NCBI RefSeq assembly: GCF_963675395.1
Contig: NZ_OY776222.1
Coordinates: 372,001-436,000 of the forward strand
Reading direction: 5' to 3'
Length of the DNA: 64,000 bases
From: an uncultured Vibrio sp.
GTDB lineage: Bacteria; Pseudomonadota; Gammaproteobacteria; Enterobacterales; Vibrionaceae
Shown: piece after piece, positions 36,594-44,421 of the stretch
How positions within the stretch are numbered: the first letter of the stretch is position 1
How the letters are laid out: every line of letters begins with the position of its first letter
The notes under the pieces: generated by a model
Told to the model about the DNA's origin: nothing
Database searches by the model: none
Seen by the model: the letters and a program-made list of their open reading frames with translations, nothing else
Translations under genes and position numbers: made by a program

Positions 36594-37838
36594 ATGAACA
36601 AACTGGCATTCTTGTTCCCACTGTTGATCGCACCTCATTTTGCTCACGCTGAAACACCACGAGGGATTGAGGTTTTACATTGGTGGACATCTGATGGCGA
36701 ACAGCAAGCACTTCAAATCTTGCAAGCACAACTCAAACAACACGATATCGAGCTGATTCAAAGCCCAGTCCTAGGCGGCGGTGGCGATAGCGCCATGACG
36801 GTGTTGCAAGCCAGGGCACTTGCAGGCAATCCTCCGAGTTTCGCTCAAATTGAAGGCCCTAGCATCAAAGCATGGGATGCGATTGGCATTTTATACAACG
36901 TTGACGTAGTCGCTGAAAAGCAGCGCTGGAACGAAGTGCTATACCCACTTTCTATCGAGATAAATAAAACACCAAACGGCTATGTCGCGCTACCTTTGAC
37001 CTTGCATCGCCTGAACTGGCTTTGGGTAAACCACAAGCTGCTCAACCAACTTGGATTGTCTGTACCTAAAAACTGGCAAGAGATGTTTAGCGCGATGGAA
37101 CTGGCCAAGAGAAACAGCATGATTCCTATTGCCATCGGTGAGCAACCTTGGCAGGTGGCACAGCTATTCGAGAACTTGGTTATATCAACGGGTGGCGTTG
37201 AGTTTTACACCAAGGCGATGGTTAAGTTGGAGCATGACAGCATTGACAGCGACACACTGCGAGAAGCGCTAAACCAATTTCGTCGTCTGAGTTTACTTAT
37301 CGACGACCAGTTGCCGGACAGAAAATGGGATTCCGCCACCAAAGCCTTAGCCAACGATAAAGCGTTATTTCAAATTGGTGGCGACTGGATTTTGGGTGAG
37401 CTGTTCGCCAATCAAGTCTCGGTTCCTCAAGACATCGGCTGTTACCCAACGCCAGATAGTGATGGGGTCTTTCTCTACAATATGGACAGTTTCGTGTTTA
37501 TGTCGAGTAAGTCGTTTTCTGTGGATGACGCCAGAAAAACCGAAAACGCGCTCGCCGATGTGAATTTTCAAGCCGAATTTAACCGCGTGAAAGGTTCAAT
37601 TCCGGTACGTACCGACATTGATATCAGCGATTTTAACCCCTGCCAGATTCAGTCTTATCAAGACTTTCATTACGGTATTAAACACAATCTTGCTGTGCCA
37701 AGTATGATTGATTCCATGGCGGTGAACCCCGTCGCCCAACAAGCGATAAACTCAGAAATCTTCCGCTATTACCGAAACCCAGACATGGGGCCAGATGAGC
37801 TGATTAAGCGCATTATTGCAATTTCGCAAAGTGGCTAA
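36594..37838 (+). CDS. GtsA-like periplasmic glucose/sugar-binding protein, third gene of a two-component operon
   Basis: Extracellular solute-binding protein family 1, 414 residues with a signal peptide ending in HFAHA. It reads like the glucose-binding GtsA of Pseudomonas: IEVLHWWTSDGEQQAL at the mature N-terminus, VLGGGGDSAMTVLQARALAGNPPSFAQ, WLWVNHKLLNQLG and FQIGGDWILGE. It follows the kinase with 2 bases between, and no permease or ATPase gene is present in the operon. That makes a transport role unlikely and a role as periplasmic glucose sensor for the kinase likely. This role is inference from gene order. Confidence 0.85.
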   Translation: MNKLAFLFPLLIAPHFAHAETPRGIEVLHWWTSDGEQQALQILQAQLKQHDIELIQSPVLGGGGDSAMTVLQARALAGNPPSFAQIEGPSIKAWDAIGILYNVDVVAEKQRWNEVLYPLSIEINKTPNGYVALPLTLHRLNWLWVNHKLLNQLGLSVPKNWQEMFSAMELAKRNSMIPIAIGEQPWQVAQLFENLVISTGGVEFYTKAMVKLEHDSIDSDTLREALNQFRRLSLLIDDQLPDRKWDSATKALANDKALFQIGGDWILGELFANQVSVPQDIGCYPTPDSDGVFLYNMDSFVFMSSKSFSVDDARKTENALADVNFQAEFNRVKGSIPVRTDIDISDFNPCQIQSYQDFHYGIKHNLAVPSMIDSMAVNPVAQQAINSEIFRYYRNPDMGPDELIKRIIAISQSG

Positions 37839-37897
37839 CTAAGTGTCGCCCCAACAGGCTAGGTTTATACTAGAGCATGGGCTTTCGAAGTGAATCA

Positions 37898-37919
37898 GAG
37901 AGCCCAAACTTGGGCTCTC
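37898..37919. terminator. Terminator-like hairpin between convergent genes
   Basis: GAGAGCCCA-AACT-TGGGCTCTC, perfect 9-bp stem, between the sugar-binding gene (plus) and the sulfatase (minus). No long T-run on either side. Confidence 0.6.
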
Positions 37920-37949
37920 GTGGTTTAAGCAATGATAAACGAGCAGCTA

Positions 37950-39416
37950 TTAGCGAGTGCGTGGTGTTTTAATACTCTTTTCAAGCAGCGCCGCTAACTC
38001 TTGTACTTTTTCGGGATACTGCTTGGCGAGGTTAACAACCTGGCCAATATCATCGTGCAAATCAAATAACTGAGCGCTGGAAAGGTTGCCTTTTTCATTC
38101 CCTGTGTATTGACAGATAAAATCGTCATCGTGCGGCGGAATATAAGCGTAGCGTTGGTCTCTGAAGACCTTCTTATATTGCATCCCTTCTAGCACCATGT
38201 TGTTTCGGCCTTGAGGCTCCTTACCCAATAAAGTGTCTAGCAGCGGTTGGCTATCTGGTGCTTCTTCCTCTTGCAGATCAGAGCCCGTTAGCTGAGCAAA
38301 ACAGTGATAAAGGTCGACTTGGTTGAACAACGCTTGCGTTTCTCCTCGGGTAGCGCCATTTGGCCAGCGGAGAATAAATGGCACTCGTGTTCCACCTTCA
38401 AATAAGCTGTATTTCCCGCCACGCAATGGGCCTGCCATTCGGTGCTCGCCGTTGAATTCTACCGCTTGATCTTTGTAGCCATCGTTTAGGACCGGGCCAT
38501 TATCGCTGGAGAAGATTACAATGGTATTGTCTGCCAGTTGCAACTCTTCCAATTTATCGAGTACTTGCCCGATGCACCAATCCATTTCGACGATCACATC
38601 GCCGCGAACACCGTGGGGTGTAGCGCCTCTAAAGCGAGGATTCGGGATACGTGGTACGTGTGGTTGATGCAAGGCGTAGTAAAGGAAAAACGGCTGATCT
38701 TGGTTCTGCTCGATAAAATCAATGGCTTTGCCAGCAAAGACTTCGCCCATGGTTTCATCATCCCAGATTGCGGATTGACCGCCGCGCATGTGACCGATAC
38801 GGCTAACGCCATTAATGATCGTACCGTCGTGGCCATGATCGTACATGACATCCAGAAGCTCTGGGTTGCGACGGCCTGTAGGTACGTCATCAAAGGCTTG
38901 ATCCCAATCGTAGGTCACTTCAATTGGATCTGAAAGATCAAGATTATCGACATGGCGATTGTTGATGAAGACACACGGTACGCGGTCATTCGTCGCGGCC
39001 ATGATATACGAATCGTCAAAACCCACATCGTTTGGTGTTCCCTGAATTTCCTGATTGAAATCGAGCTCACCATTGCCGAGTCCTAAATGCCATTTACCTA
39101 CGATGCCAGTGCGATATCCTGCTTTTTGGAACATTTTTGGCATCGTAAAATCGGAGATGGTGATGATCTGCGGTGCATCACCAGGTAAAACGGCGGCGTT
39201 GGGGTTACGCCAAGGGTACGAGCCTGTAAGCAAACTGTAGCGCGACGGAGTACACGTTGCCGCAGTGGCATAACCTTGGTGGAATTTAAGCCCGTCTTCC
39301 GCCAATTTATCCAAGTTAGGCGTTGGAATGTTGTTGGCTCCGTAACAGCTCAAATCGCCGAAACCGAGATCATCGGCATAGATAATAATTACATTAGGTT
39401 GGGTGTGGTTACTCAT
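37950..39416 (-). CDS. Cytoplasmic-type sulfatase (S1 family) A
   Basis: Sulfatase of 488 residues. Cys55 in ATCTPSRYSLLTG is the residue converted to formylglycine; metal ligands are in IIYADDLGFGD (Asp pair) and IFSSDNGPVLNDG; GIVGKWHLG is the usual second motif. There is no signal peptide, so it should act in the cytoplasm on imported sulfated oligosaccharides. It lies 26 bases after sulfatase B in one operon, divergent from the maturase gene. The sulfatase subfamily and the sugar position it attacks cannot be decided by eye. Confidence 0.88.
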   Translation of the reverse strand: MSNHTQPNVIIIYADDLGFGDLSCYGANNIPTPNLDKLAEDGLKFHQGYATAATCTPSRYSLLTGSYPWRNPNAAVLPGDAPQIITISDFTMPKMFQKAGYRTGIVGKWHLGLGNGELDFNQEIQGTPNDVGFDDSYIMAATNDRVPCVFINNRHVDNLDLSDPIEVTYDWDQAFDDVPTGRRNPELLDVMYDHGHDGTIINGVSRIGHMRGGQSAIWDDETMGEVFAGKAIDFIEQNQDQPFFLYYALHQPHVPRIPNPRFRGATPHGVRGDVIVEMDWCIGQVLDKLEELQLADNTIVIFSSDNGPVLNDGYKDQAVEFNGEHRMAGPLRGGKYSLFEGGTRVPFILRWPNGATRGETQALFNQVDLYHCFAQLTGSDLQEEEAPDSQPLLDTLLGKEPQGRNNMVLEGMQYKKVFRDQRYAYIPPHDDDFICQYTGNEKGNLSSAQLFDLHDDIGQVVNLAKQYPEKVQELAALLEKSIKTPRTR

Positions 39417-39442
39417 TAAAATTCCTTATTGGTGCCAAAGTA

Positions 39443-40909
39443 TTAGAACAAGTCATATGGAAGCAAGTGATCAAGTACTCGGCCATCAGCCCATGGATCA
39501 TCAGTTCGAACTAATTCCTCCGCCATGGCGCGTAAAAGACGGCGAAGGTCTGGTTCATCGGGGTCAAAGGCTAGGTTATTGGTTTGGTATGGGTCTTGGA
39601 GATTGTCGAAAAATTGGGTTTTTTCGAGCTGACCAAAATCATCAATGTGTAGTGCTAAGGAGTAGCGTTCAGTTTTAATGCCTCGGGCGGCAGCGAAATA
39701 GCCTCGAATTTTGCCATCTGCACTTGGTGGGCAATTAATGTTCTTTAGATAGAGAGCATAAGTCGGGCTGTTGTCCATTGTACCAGAGCGGAAAACCTCG
39801 GTGAGATCGTGACCATGAATGTTGCTTGGGCAAGATGATGAAAGCCCCATTAATCCCAACACGGTTGGCATAATGTCAGCACTACTCAAAAATGCTGGAT
39901 GTTGCTTTGCTTGGTTCTGCTGGGCAGTTTTCAGGATGAAAGGCACTGAGAACGCCTCGTTGTAGAGGCAGTTTTTGGCATCATTTACACCTTGGCTGCA
40001 CAAGGTTTCACCGTGGTCACTGGTAAATACGACAATAGTATTGTCCCATTCACCCATCGCCTTAAGTGTCTCAACCAAGCGCCCGAACTCACTGTCGGTG
40101 CCCGTGACATTAGCAAAGTAATAAGGCGCACTATGGGCTTTCTCGAGACTCGTATCGGCATTGTCTCGTAATAAAAGCTCGTCAACTGGTGTGTCTTTGT
40201 AACGTAGCCAGTCTTCTAAACGGCAATCATCAAGACTGTCGTACGGGCTGTGTGGCGGGTTCATCGAGATAAACAGTGCAAACGGTTTGTCTGCGTCGCG
40301 CTGGTTCTGCTCGTTCTTCAGGTATTCAATTGCCTTGTCGGTTTCATGTTCTGCCGACCACACTTTTGGCTCGTGGCGATGGCCTTCGGTGTCGTAATAG
40401 TGTGGATTGTTGTGTTCATCAAACGTGCCGTATCCATACCAATAGTCGATACCATGGCGGCGCTGCGGTTCGGTATAGGAGTCCCAGGCAGGAACATTCG
40501 GGTCAACATAATGACCGGGTTTCGTCGGATCGTTTGGTGTCGGTACATCCAAATGCCATTTGCCGATGTAACCGACGTGATAGCCAGCCATTGACAGGAC
40601 ATCAGTGAAACAAATCGCGCTTTCTGGCAACTCGGAATCAACGCGATCTGAGTTACAGTTCAGTGGTACGCCACTGCGGGATGGGAATTGTCCGGTCATT
40701 AGGCTGCCACGGTGTGGGCTACAAACCGGGCAGTTACTTACGGCGTTGTTAAGCAGAGTCGACTGCTGAATAAAGGTATCTAGATTGGGTGTGTAGACAG
40801 GGTCTCCGACACCTGGAATTAAGTCACGATAGTTGGGATCTTGCCAGATACCCAACGACATCAGGCGGAACTGATCGGGGAAGACATAGAGTAAATTGGG
40901 CTTTTTCAT
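39443..40909 (-). CDS. Cytoplasmic-type sulfatase (S1 family) B
   Basis: Sulfatase of 488 residues, first gene of the minus-strand pair. Cys63 in CPVCSPHRGSLMTG fits the C-x-P-x-R maturation motif. VFPDQFRL near the N-terminus, YIGKWHLDVP, and VFTSDHGETLCSQG supply metal and sulfate ligands. No signal peptide. It differs from sulfatase A throughout, so the two probably remove sulfate from different positions or sugars. A KdgR-like operator sits 35 bases before its start codon. Confidence 0.88.
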   Translation of the reverse strand: MKKPNLLYVFPDQFRLMSLGIWQDPNYRDLIPGVGDPVYTPNLDTFIQQSTLLNNAVSNCPVCSPHRGSLMTGQFPSRSGVPLNCNSDRVDSELPESAICFTDVLSMAGYHVGYIGKWHLDVPTPNDPTKPGHYVDPNVPAWDSYTEPQRRHGIDYWYGYGTFDEHNNPHYYDTEGHRHEPKVWSAEHETDKAIEYLKNEQNQRDADKPFALFISMNPPHSPYDSLDDCRLEDWLRYKDTPVDELLLRDNADTSLEKAHSAPYYFANVTGTDSEFGRLVETLKAMGEWDNTIVVFTSDHGETLCSQGVNDAKNCLYNEAFSVPFILKTAQQNQAKQHPAFLSSADIMPTVLGLMGLSSSCPSNIHGHDLTEVFRSGTMDNSPTYALYLKNINCPPSADGKIRGYFAAARGIKTERYSLALHIDDFGQLEKTQFFDNLQDPYQTNNLAFDPDEPDLRRLLRAMAEELVRTDDPWADGRVLDHLLPYDLF

Positions 40910-40943
40910 GATTCATATTAGTAATGGATTTAAAATATTATAT

Positions 40944-40958
40944 TGAAACGAGGTTTTA
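40944..40958. promoter_or_regulatory. KdgR-like operator, sulfatase operon
   Basis: TGAAACGAGGTTTTA, one mismatch to TGAAAYRNYRTTTYA. It is 35 bases upstream of the sulfatase B start. Confidence 0.65.
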
Positions 40959-40993
40959 AAATTGTTGTTTGTGATCACGGATTGATAAAAAAT

Positions 40994-41008
40994 TAAAATG
41001 TCGTTTTA
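40994..41008. promoter_or_regulatory. KdgR-like operator, maturase gene
   Basis: TAAAATGTCGTTTTA, one mismatch to the 15-mer consensus. It is 38 bases upstream of the maturase start, mirroring the copy on the sulfatase side. Confidence 0.6.
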
Positions 41009-41045
41009 AAATTAATAGCAAATCAAGAGTTAAGGTTTAGTTACA

Positions 41046-42248
41046 GTGTCACATGTTATTCCCACCAGCAAAGTGAAAGCAAAGCGTCCGTTTCATATTC
41101 TGTCGAAACCAATTGGACCCTTGTGCAACTTGGATTGCGAATATTGCTTCTACCTCGACAAAACCGACTATTACCCAACAACCAAGCAGTTTGATATGGG
41201 AGGCACCACGCTTGAGGCGCACATAAAAAGCTATATTGAGAGCCAGCCTGTTGGTTGTCTTGAAGTCACTTTTGGTTGGCAGGGAGGGGAGCCGACCCTA
41301 AGAGGGCTGGATTTTTTCCGCCAAGTTGTGGCGTTGCAAAAGAAGTACGCTCGCCCGGGAATGAAGATCATCAATACGCTACAAACTAATGGTGTGCTGA
41401 TCAATGACAACTGGGCTGCATTTCTTAAACAGCATGAGTTTTTGGTTGGTATCAGTATTGATGGGGATGAAGAACTGCATGACTACTATCGCAAAACTCG
41501 CAGTGGCAAAGGCTCTTATCGTCAGGTGATCCAAGGTTTGCAGACGCTACAAAAGTATCAGGTCGATACTAATGTGTTGACCGTGATTCAGAACCACAAT
41601 GGTAACCATGGCAAGCGGGTATATCGGCACTTGAAACAACTTGGGGTGACGTTTATTCAGTTCATCCCGATTGTAGAACCGGAGAAAGGTAAAGGTGTCT
41701 CAGAGCGAAGCGTATCACCGACGCAGTTTGGTCAGTTCATGGTCGATGTATTTGAAGAGTGGCGCAAAGGAGATATTGGCAAGGTGTACGTCAGCCATTT
41801 TGATAATGCGCTCGGTATGCATTTGGGTATGCCGTCTTCTATCTGTGTACACGCCCCTCAGTGTGGCGAGAATCTTGTGATTGAGCATAATGGTGATGTG
41901 TATAGCTGTGACCATTTCGTTTATCCACAATTTAAAGTGGGAAATATCAACCAGCGAGATTACCCTGACTTGATAGAAACACCAATCCAGCAACAATTTG
42001 CTACCCGTAAGCCGACTGGTAGCCAAATCCATTGCCAGCGATGTGACCAACGTTCGCTTTGTCATGGCGCTTGCCCAGCGCAGAGAATTAATGCAAACGG
42101 GGAGTTATCTATATCCGCAAAGCACTATCTGTGTGACGGATATTATCAGTTTTTTTCTCATCTTCGCCCTTACCTTGATGCGATGGGGCGATGTTTGCAA
42201 CGTGGCTTGCCACCAATTTATTACGCGCGATTTATGTGCCAGAACTAA
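41046..42248 (+). CDS. Anaerobic-type sulfatase-maturating enzyme (radical SAM)
   Basis: Radical SAM / SPASM enzyme of 400 residues that oxidises the sulfatase active-site Cys or Ser to formylglycine. The S-adenosylmethionine cluster motif is Cys27, Cys31, Cys34 in PLCNLDCEYCFYLDK. FGWQGGEPTLRG follows near residue 78. The C-terminal SPASM domain has CVHAPQCGENLVIEHNGDVY, then CDHFV, CQRCDQRSLCHGACPA and a final Cys in YLCDGYYQFF, enough to hold two more clusters. It begins with GTG at 41046, preceded by TAAGG. It faces the two sulfatases across a 136-base gap, so it probably matures them. Confidence 0.92.
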   Translation: MSHVIPTSKVKAKRPFHILSKPIGPLCNLDCEYCFYLDKTDYYPTTKQFDMGGTTLEAHIKSYIESQPVGCLEVTFGWQGGEPTLRGLDFFRQVVALQKKYARPGMKIINTLQTNGVLINDNWAAFLKQHEFLVGISIDGDEELHDYYRKTRSGKGSYRQVIQGLQTLQKYQVDTNVLTVIQNHNGNHGKRVYRHLKQLGVTFIQFIPIVEPEKGKGVSERSVSPTQFGQFMVDVFEEWRKGDIGKVYVSHFDNALGMHLGMPSSICVHAPQCGENLVIEHNGDVYSCDHFVYPQFKVGNINQRDYPDLIETPIQQQFATRKPTGSQIHCQRCDQRSLCHGACPAQRINANGELSISAKHYLCDGYYQFFSHLRPYLDAMGRCLQRGLPPIYYARFMCQN

Positions 42249-42316
42249 TACCAACCTAAGCCGGCAGTTGACCATTTCGTTTAGGTTAAACATCAAGTCA
42301 TAGAGCTCCCTACAAC

Positions 42317-42349
42317 CACTGACGCTGAACAGAAGTTCATGCGTCAGTG
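42317..42349 (+). terminator. Hairpin after the maturase gene
   Basis: CACTGACGC and GCGTCAGTG enclose an inner TGAAC/GTTCA stem, giving a long hairpin 69 bases past the stop. The following T-run is weak (CCATTTTCC). Confidence 0.65.
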
Positions 42350-42448
42350 CGCCATTTTCCTATTCGTGTTTAACAAGCCAGTATATCTGCGCGTGTTTGG
42401 TCCATGAGTAGCAGGTCAAGGTTCATATACTCTCTTAGATTTAATTAT

Positions 42449-42463
42449 TGAAACGACGTTTTA
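42449..42463. promoter_or_regulatory. KdgR-like operator, DUF2264/ABC operon (1)
   Basis: TGAAACGACGTTTTA fits the 15-mer consensus fully, 170 bases upstream of the DUF2264 gene start. Confidence 0.65.
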
Positions 42464-42521
42464 AATATATTGCCATCTCTAGTTCAATTTTGTGAGCTGG
42501 GTGGACATTGAACTAAAAAAA

Positions 42522-42536
42522 CAAAACGTAGTTTTG
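42522..42536. promoter_or_regulatory. Degenerate copy of the operator (2)
   Basis: CAAAACGTAGTTTTG is a perfect palindrome about a central T but has four mismatches to the 15-mer consensus. It is listed because it lies between two better copies. Confidence 0.35.
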
Positions 42537-42554
42537 ATCTTCATATCATAAATA

Positions 42555-42569
42555 TAAAAAAGCGTTTCA
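42555..42569. promoter_or_regulatory. KdgR-like operator, DUF2264/ABC operon (3)
   Basis: TAAAAAAGCGTTTCA, the inverse of TGAAACGCTTTTTTA, one mismatch to consensus, 63 bases upstream of the DUF2264 start. Confidence 0.55.
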
Positions 42570-42632
42570 ATAATTATGGTGAATAGGCTTTAATTCATTT
42601 CATTGATGATTTTGTTGTTAAGCGAGTAACCC

Positions 42633-44354
42633 GTGGCAATAAGTTTGAATGGTTTGGCAAATACGGCGCAAGGATGCACAAGCCGTTCTGAAACTCTGAA
42701 AATGCTAAAAGTGATTGTAGAGCGCCAAATGGAAGTTGTTCGTGGTACAACACAAGACGTGCCAAACTTCAACAGTGCTGCGCACTACACTGCAGACGCA
42801 GCTGGTATCGAACATATCTGTCGTTTGATGTGGGGAGCAGTGCCAGCAGGAGAGGTGCTAAGAGATGAACACGCCGAGTTGCTCCAGTTAATTGCCAATG
42901 GCACCAACCCATTGCACTCAGACTTTTGGCAATTTCCACGTAACTATGACCAACGTGTCGTGGAGATGTCATCGATTGCTGTCGCGCTGATTGATGCCAA
43001 TGAGTTTTACTGGCAGCCATTAGATCGCGAGCAGCGCACCAATCTTGTGACTTGGTTAAATTCCGTCTCCGATTTAGAGCTACCACCAAACAACTGGCGC
43101 TGGTTTCGAGTACTTATCTTAAAAGCGCTGTCATTACTCGGTGTCGACATTCAGCAACAGGTACTTGACCAAGACCTCGCGTTTATTGATGAAATGCATT
43201 TAACAAACGGGTGGTACCAAGATGGCCTCACGGGGGTGGTGGACTATTATAACCCGTTTGCTTTCCAACTTTACGCCTTGATTTATGCTCGCTGGGATAA
43301 CTCAAATAGCGAATTCAGTAAGGTTTTGGTCCGCCGTGCGATTGAGTTCTCCCATCGCTACCAATATTGGTTTGGTGAAGATGGTCAGCCTCTCTGTTAT
43401 GGCCGTTCGTTAAACTATCGCTTTGCTGGCGCTGCTTTTTGGGCGGAATTGGCGCGTAGTGAACACCCTGATATTGATATCGCAACGGCAAAGAGTTACT
43501 GGATGCAAAACATGCGCTGGTGGGCGACTCAGCCAATCTGGGATCAACAGGCACAGCTGTTACCAGGCTTTGCTTACCCTAATTTACTTGCGAGTGAATT
43601 CTATACCAGTTACGCGTCACCAATGCTGGCACTGAAAGCCTTTAACGCCCTCTATCTAGCTGAACAGCATCCATTTTGGACGGTAGAAGAGCAACCACTA
43701 TCTAGCAACATGCCCGCCACGTGGATTGGTGAGCATCACCTGATCACCCGTCGTCAAGGTAGTTATCTGTTGACCAATAGCGCACCTGCAAACGAGCTGC
43801 GTCATTGTAATGACAAATACAGCAAATTTGCCTACAGCTCCGCGCATGGACTGTGTGTTGAATCAACCCATTGGTTGGAGCAGGGTTGGGCGGGAGACAA
43901 TATTTTTGCCTTTGCCCATCCGCAGACTCGTCAATGGATTAGCCGCACCCGAAATATCAATAGCTATCGTGAAGGCGATGCATTGGTCTCGCTATGGCAG
44001 CCGTTTGAAGGTTGTGTGGTGAAAACGCGTCAACAATTTATTGAGCAGGGCGAACTTCGCAGCCACGAAATCACCACAGACTTTGCGTTGGAATTTGTCA
44101 TGACAGGGTATGCCGTGGATGGCTGGTCAGCTTGGTTCAGTCATCAGGTGATTCAGCCTGCGCGAGTCGAATCAGAGCGACTCTTTAGTGAACTGATTTT
44201 ATTGCAAGGTGAAGGGCAAACCCGAGTATACCCTTGCGCACCTAACACCAATTTACTTTATCCCCAAGCAAGTGTTCCAGCCATTACTGGTCGTATCGAA
44301 CCCGGTACACACCAGTATATTGTCGCCGTGAACGCTGGCAATGTGCCTCGCTGA
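42633..44354 (+). CDS. DUF2264 family protein, probable GH154 glycoside hydrolase
   Basis: Protein of 573 residues of the DUF2264 family, which I recall as the basis of glycoside hydrolase family GH154 (beta-glucuronidase activity reported). An (alpha/alpha) barrel is suggested by helices carrying NNWRWFRVLILKAL near residue 151, GWYQDGLTGVVDYYNPFAFQ near 190, and QPLCYGRSLNYRFAGAAFWA near 251. The C-terminal part looks beta-rich. No signal peptide, so cytoplasmic. It begins with GTG (42633) with a weak ribosome site; an internal ATG at 42702 would cut into conserved sequence. It heads the ABC transporter operon. Confidence 0.75.
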   Translation: MAISLNGLANTAQGCTSRSETLKMLKVIVERQMEVVRGTTQDVPNFNSAAHYTADAAGIEHICRLMWGAVPAGEVLRDEHAELLQLIANGTNPLHSDFWQFPRNYDQRVVEMSSIAVALIDANEFYWQPLDREQRTNLVTWLNSVSDLELPPNNWRWFRVLILKALSLLGVDIQQQVLDQDLAFIDEMHLTNGWYQDGLTGVVDYYNPFAFQLYALIYARWDNSNSEFSKVLVRRAIEFSHRYQYWFGEDGQPLCYGRSLNYRFAGAAFWAELARSEHPDIDIATAKSYWMQNMRWWATQPIWDQQAQLLPGFAYPNLLASEFYTSYASPMLALKAFNALYLAEQHPFWTVEEQPLSSNMPATWIGEHHLITRRQGSYLLTNSAPANELRHCNDKYSKFAYSSAHGLCVESTHWLEQGWAGDNIFAFAHPQTRQWISRTRNINSYREGDALVSLWQPFEGCVVKTRQQFIEQGELRSHEITTDFALEFVMTGYAVDGWSAWFSHQVIQPARVESERLFSELILLQGEGQTRVYPCAPNTNLLYPQASVPAITGRIEPGTHQYIVAVNAGNVPR

Positions 44355-44421
44355 GTTAAATGTCTACGTGAAGCACGAAAGAATCAATCCTCAAACTTAT
44401 ATAAAAATCAGGGAGTTACTG

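Noticed and set aside
42105..42303. Small frames on both strands at the end of the maturase gene
   Set aside because: They are shadows of the maturase coding sequence and its downstream hairpin.
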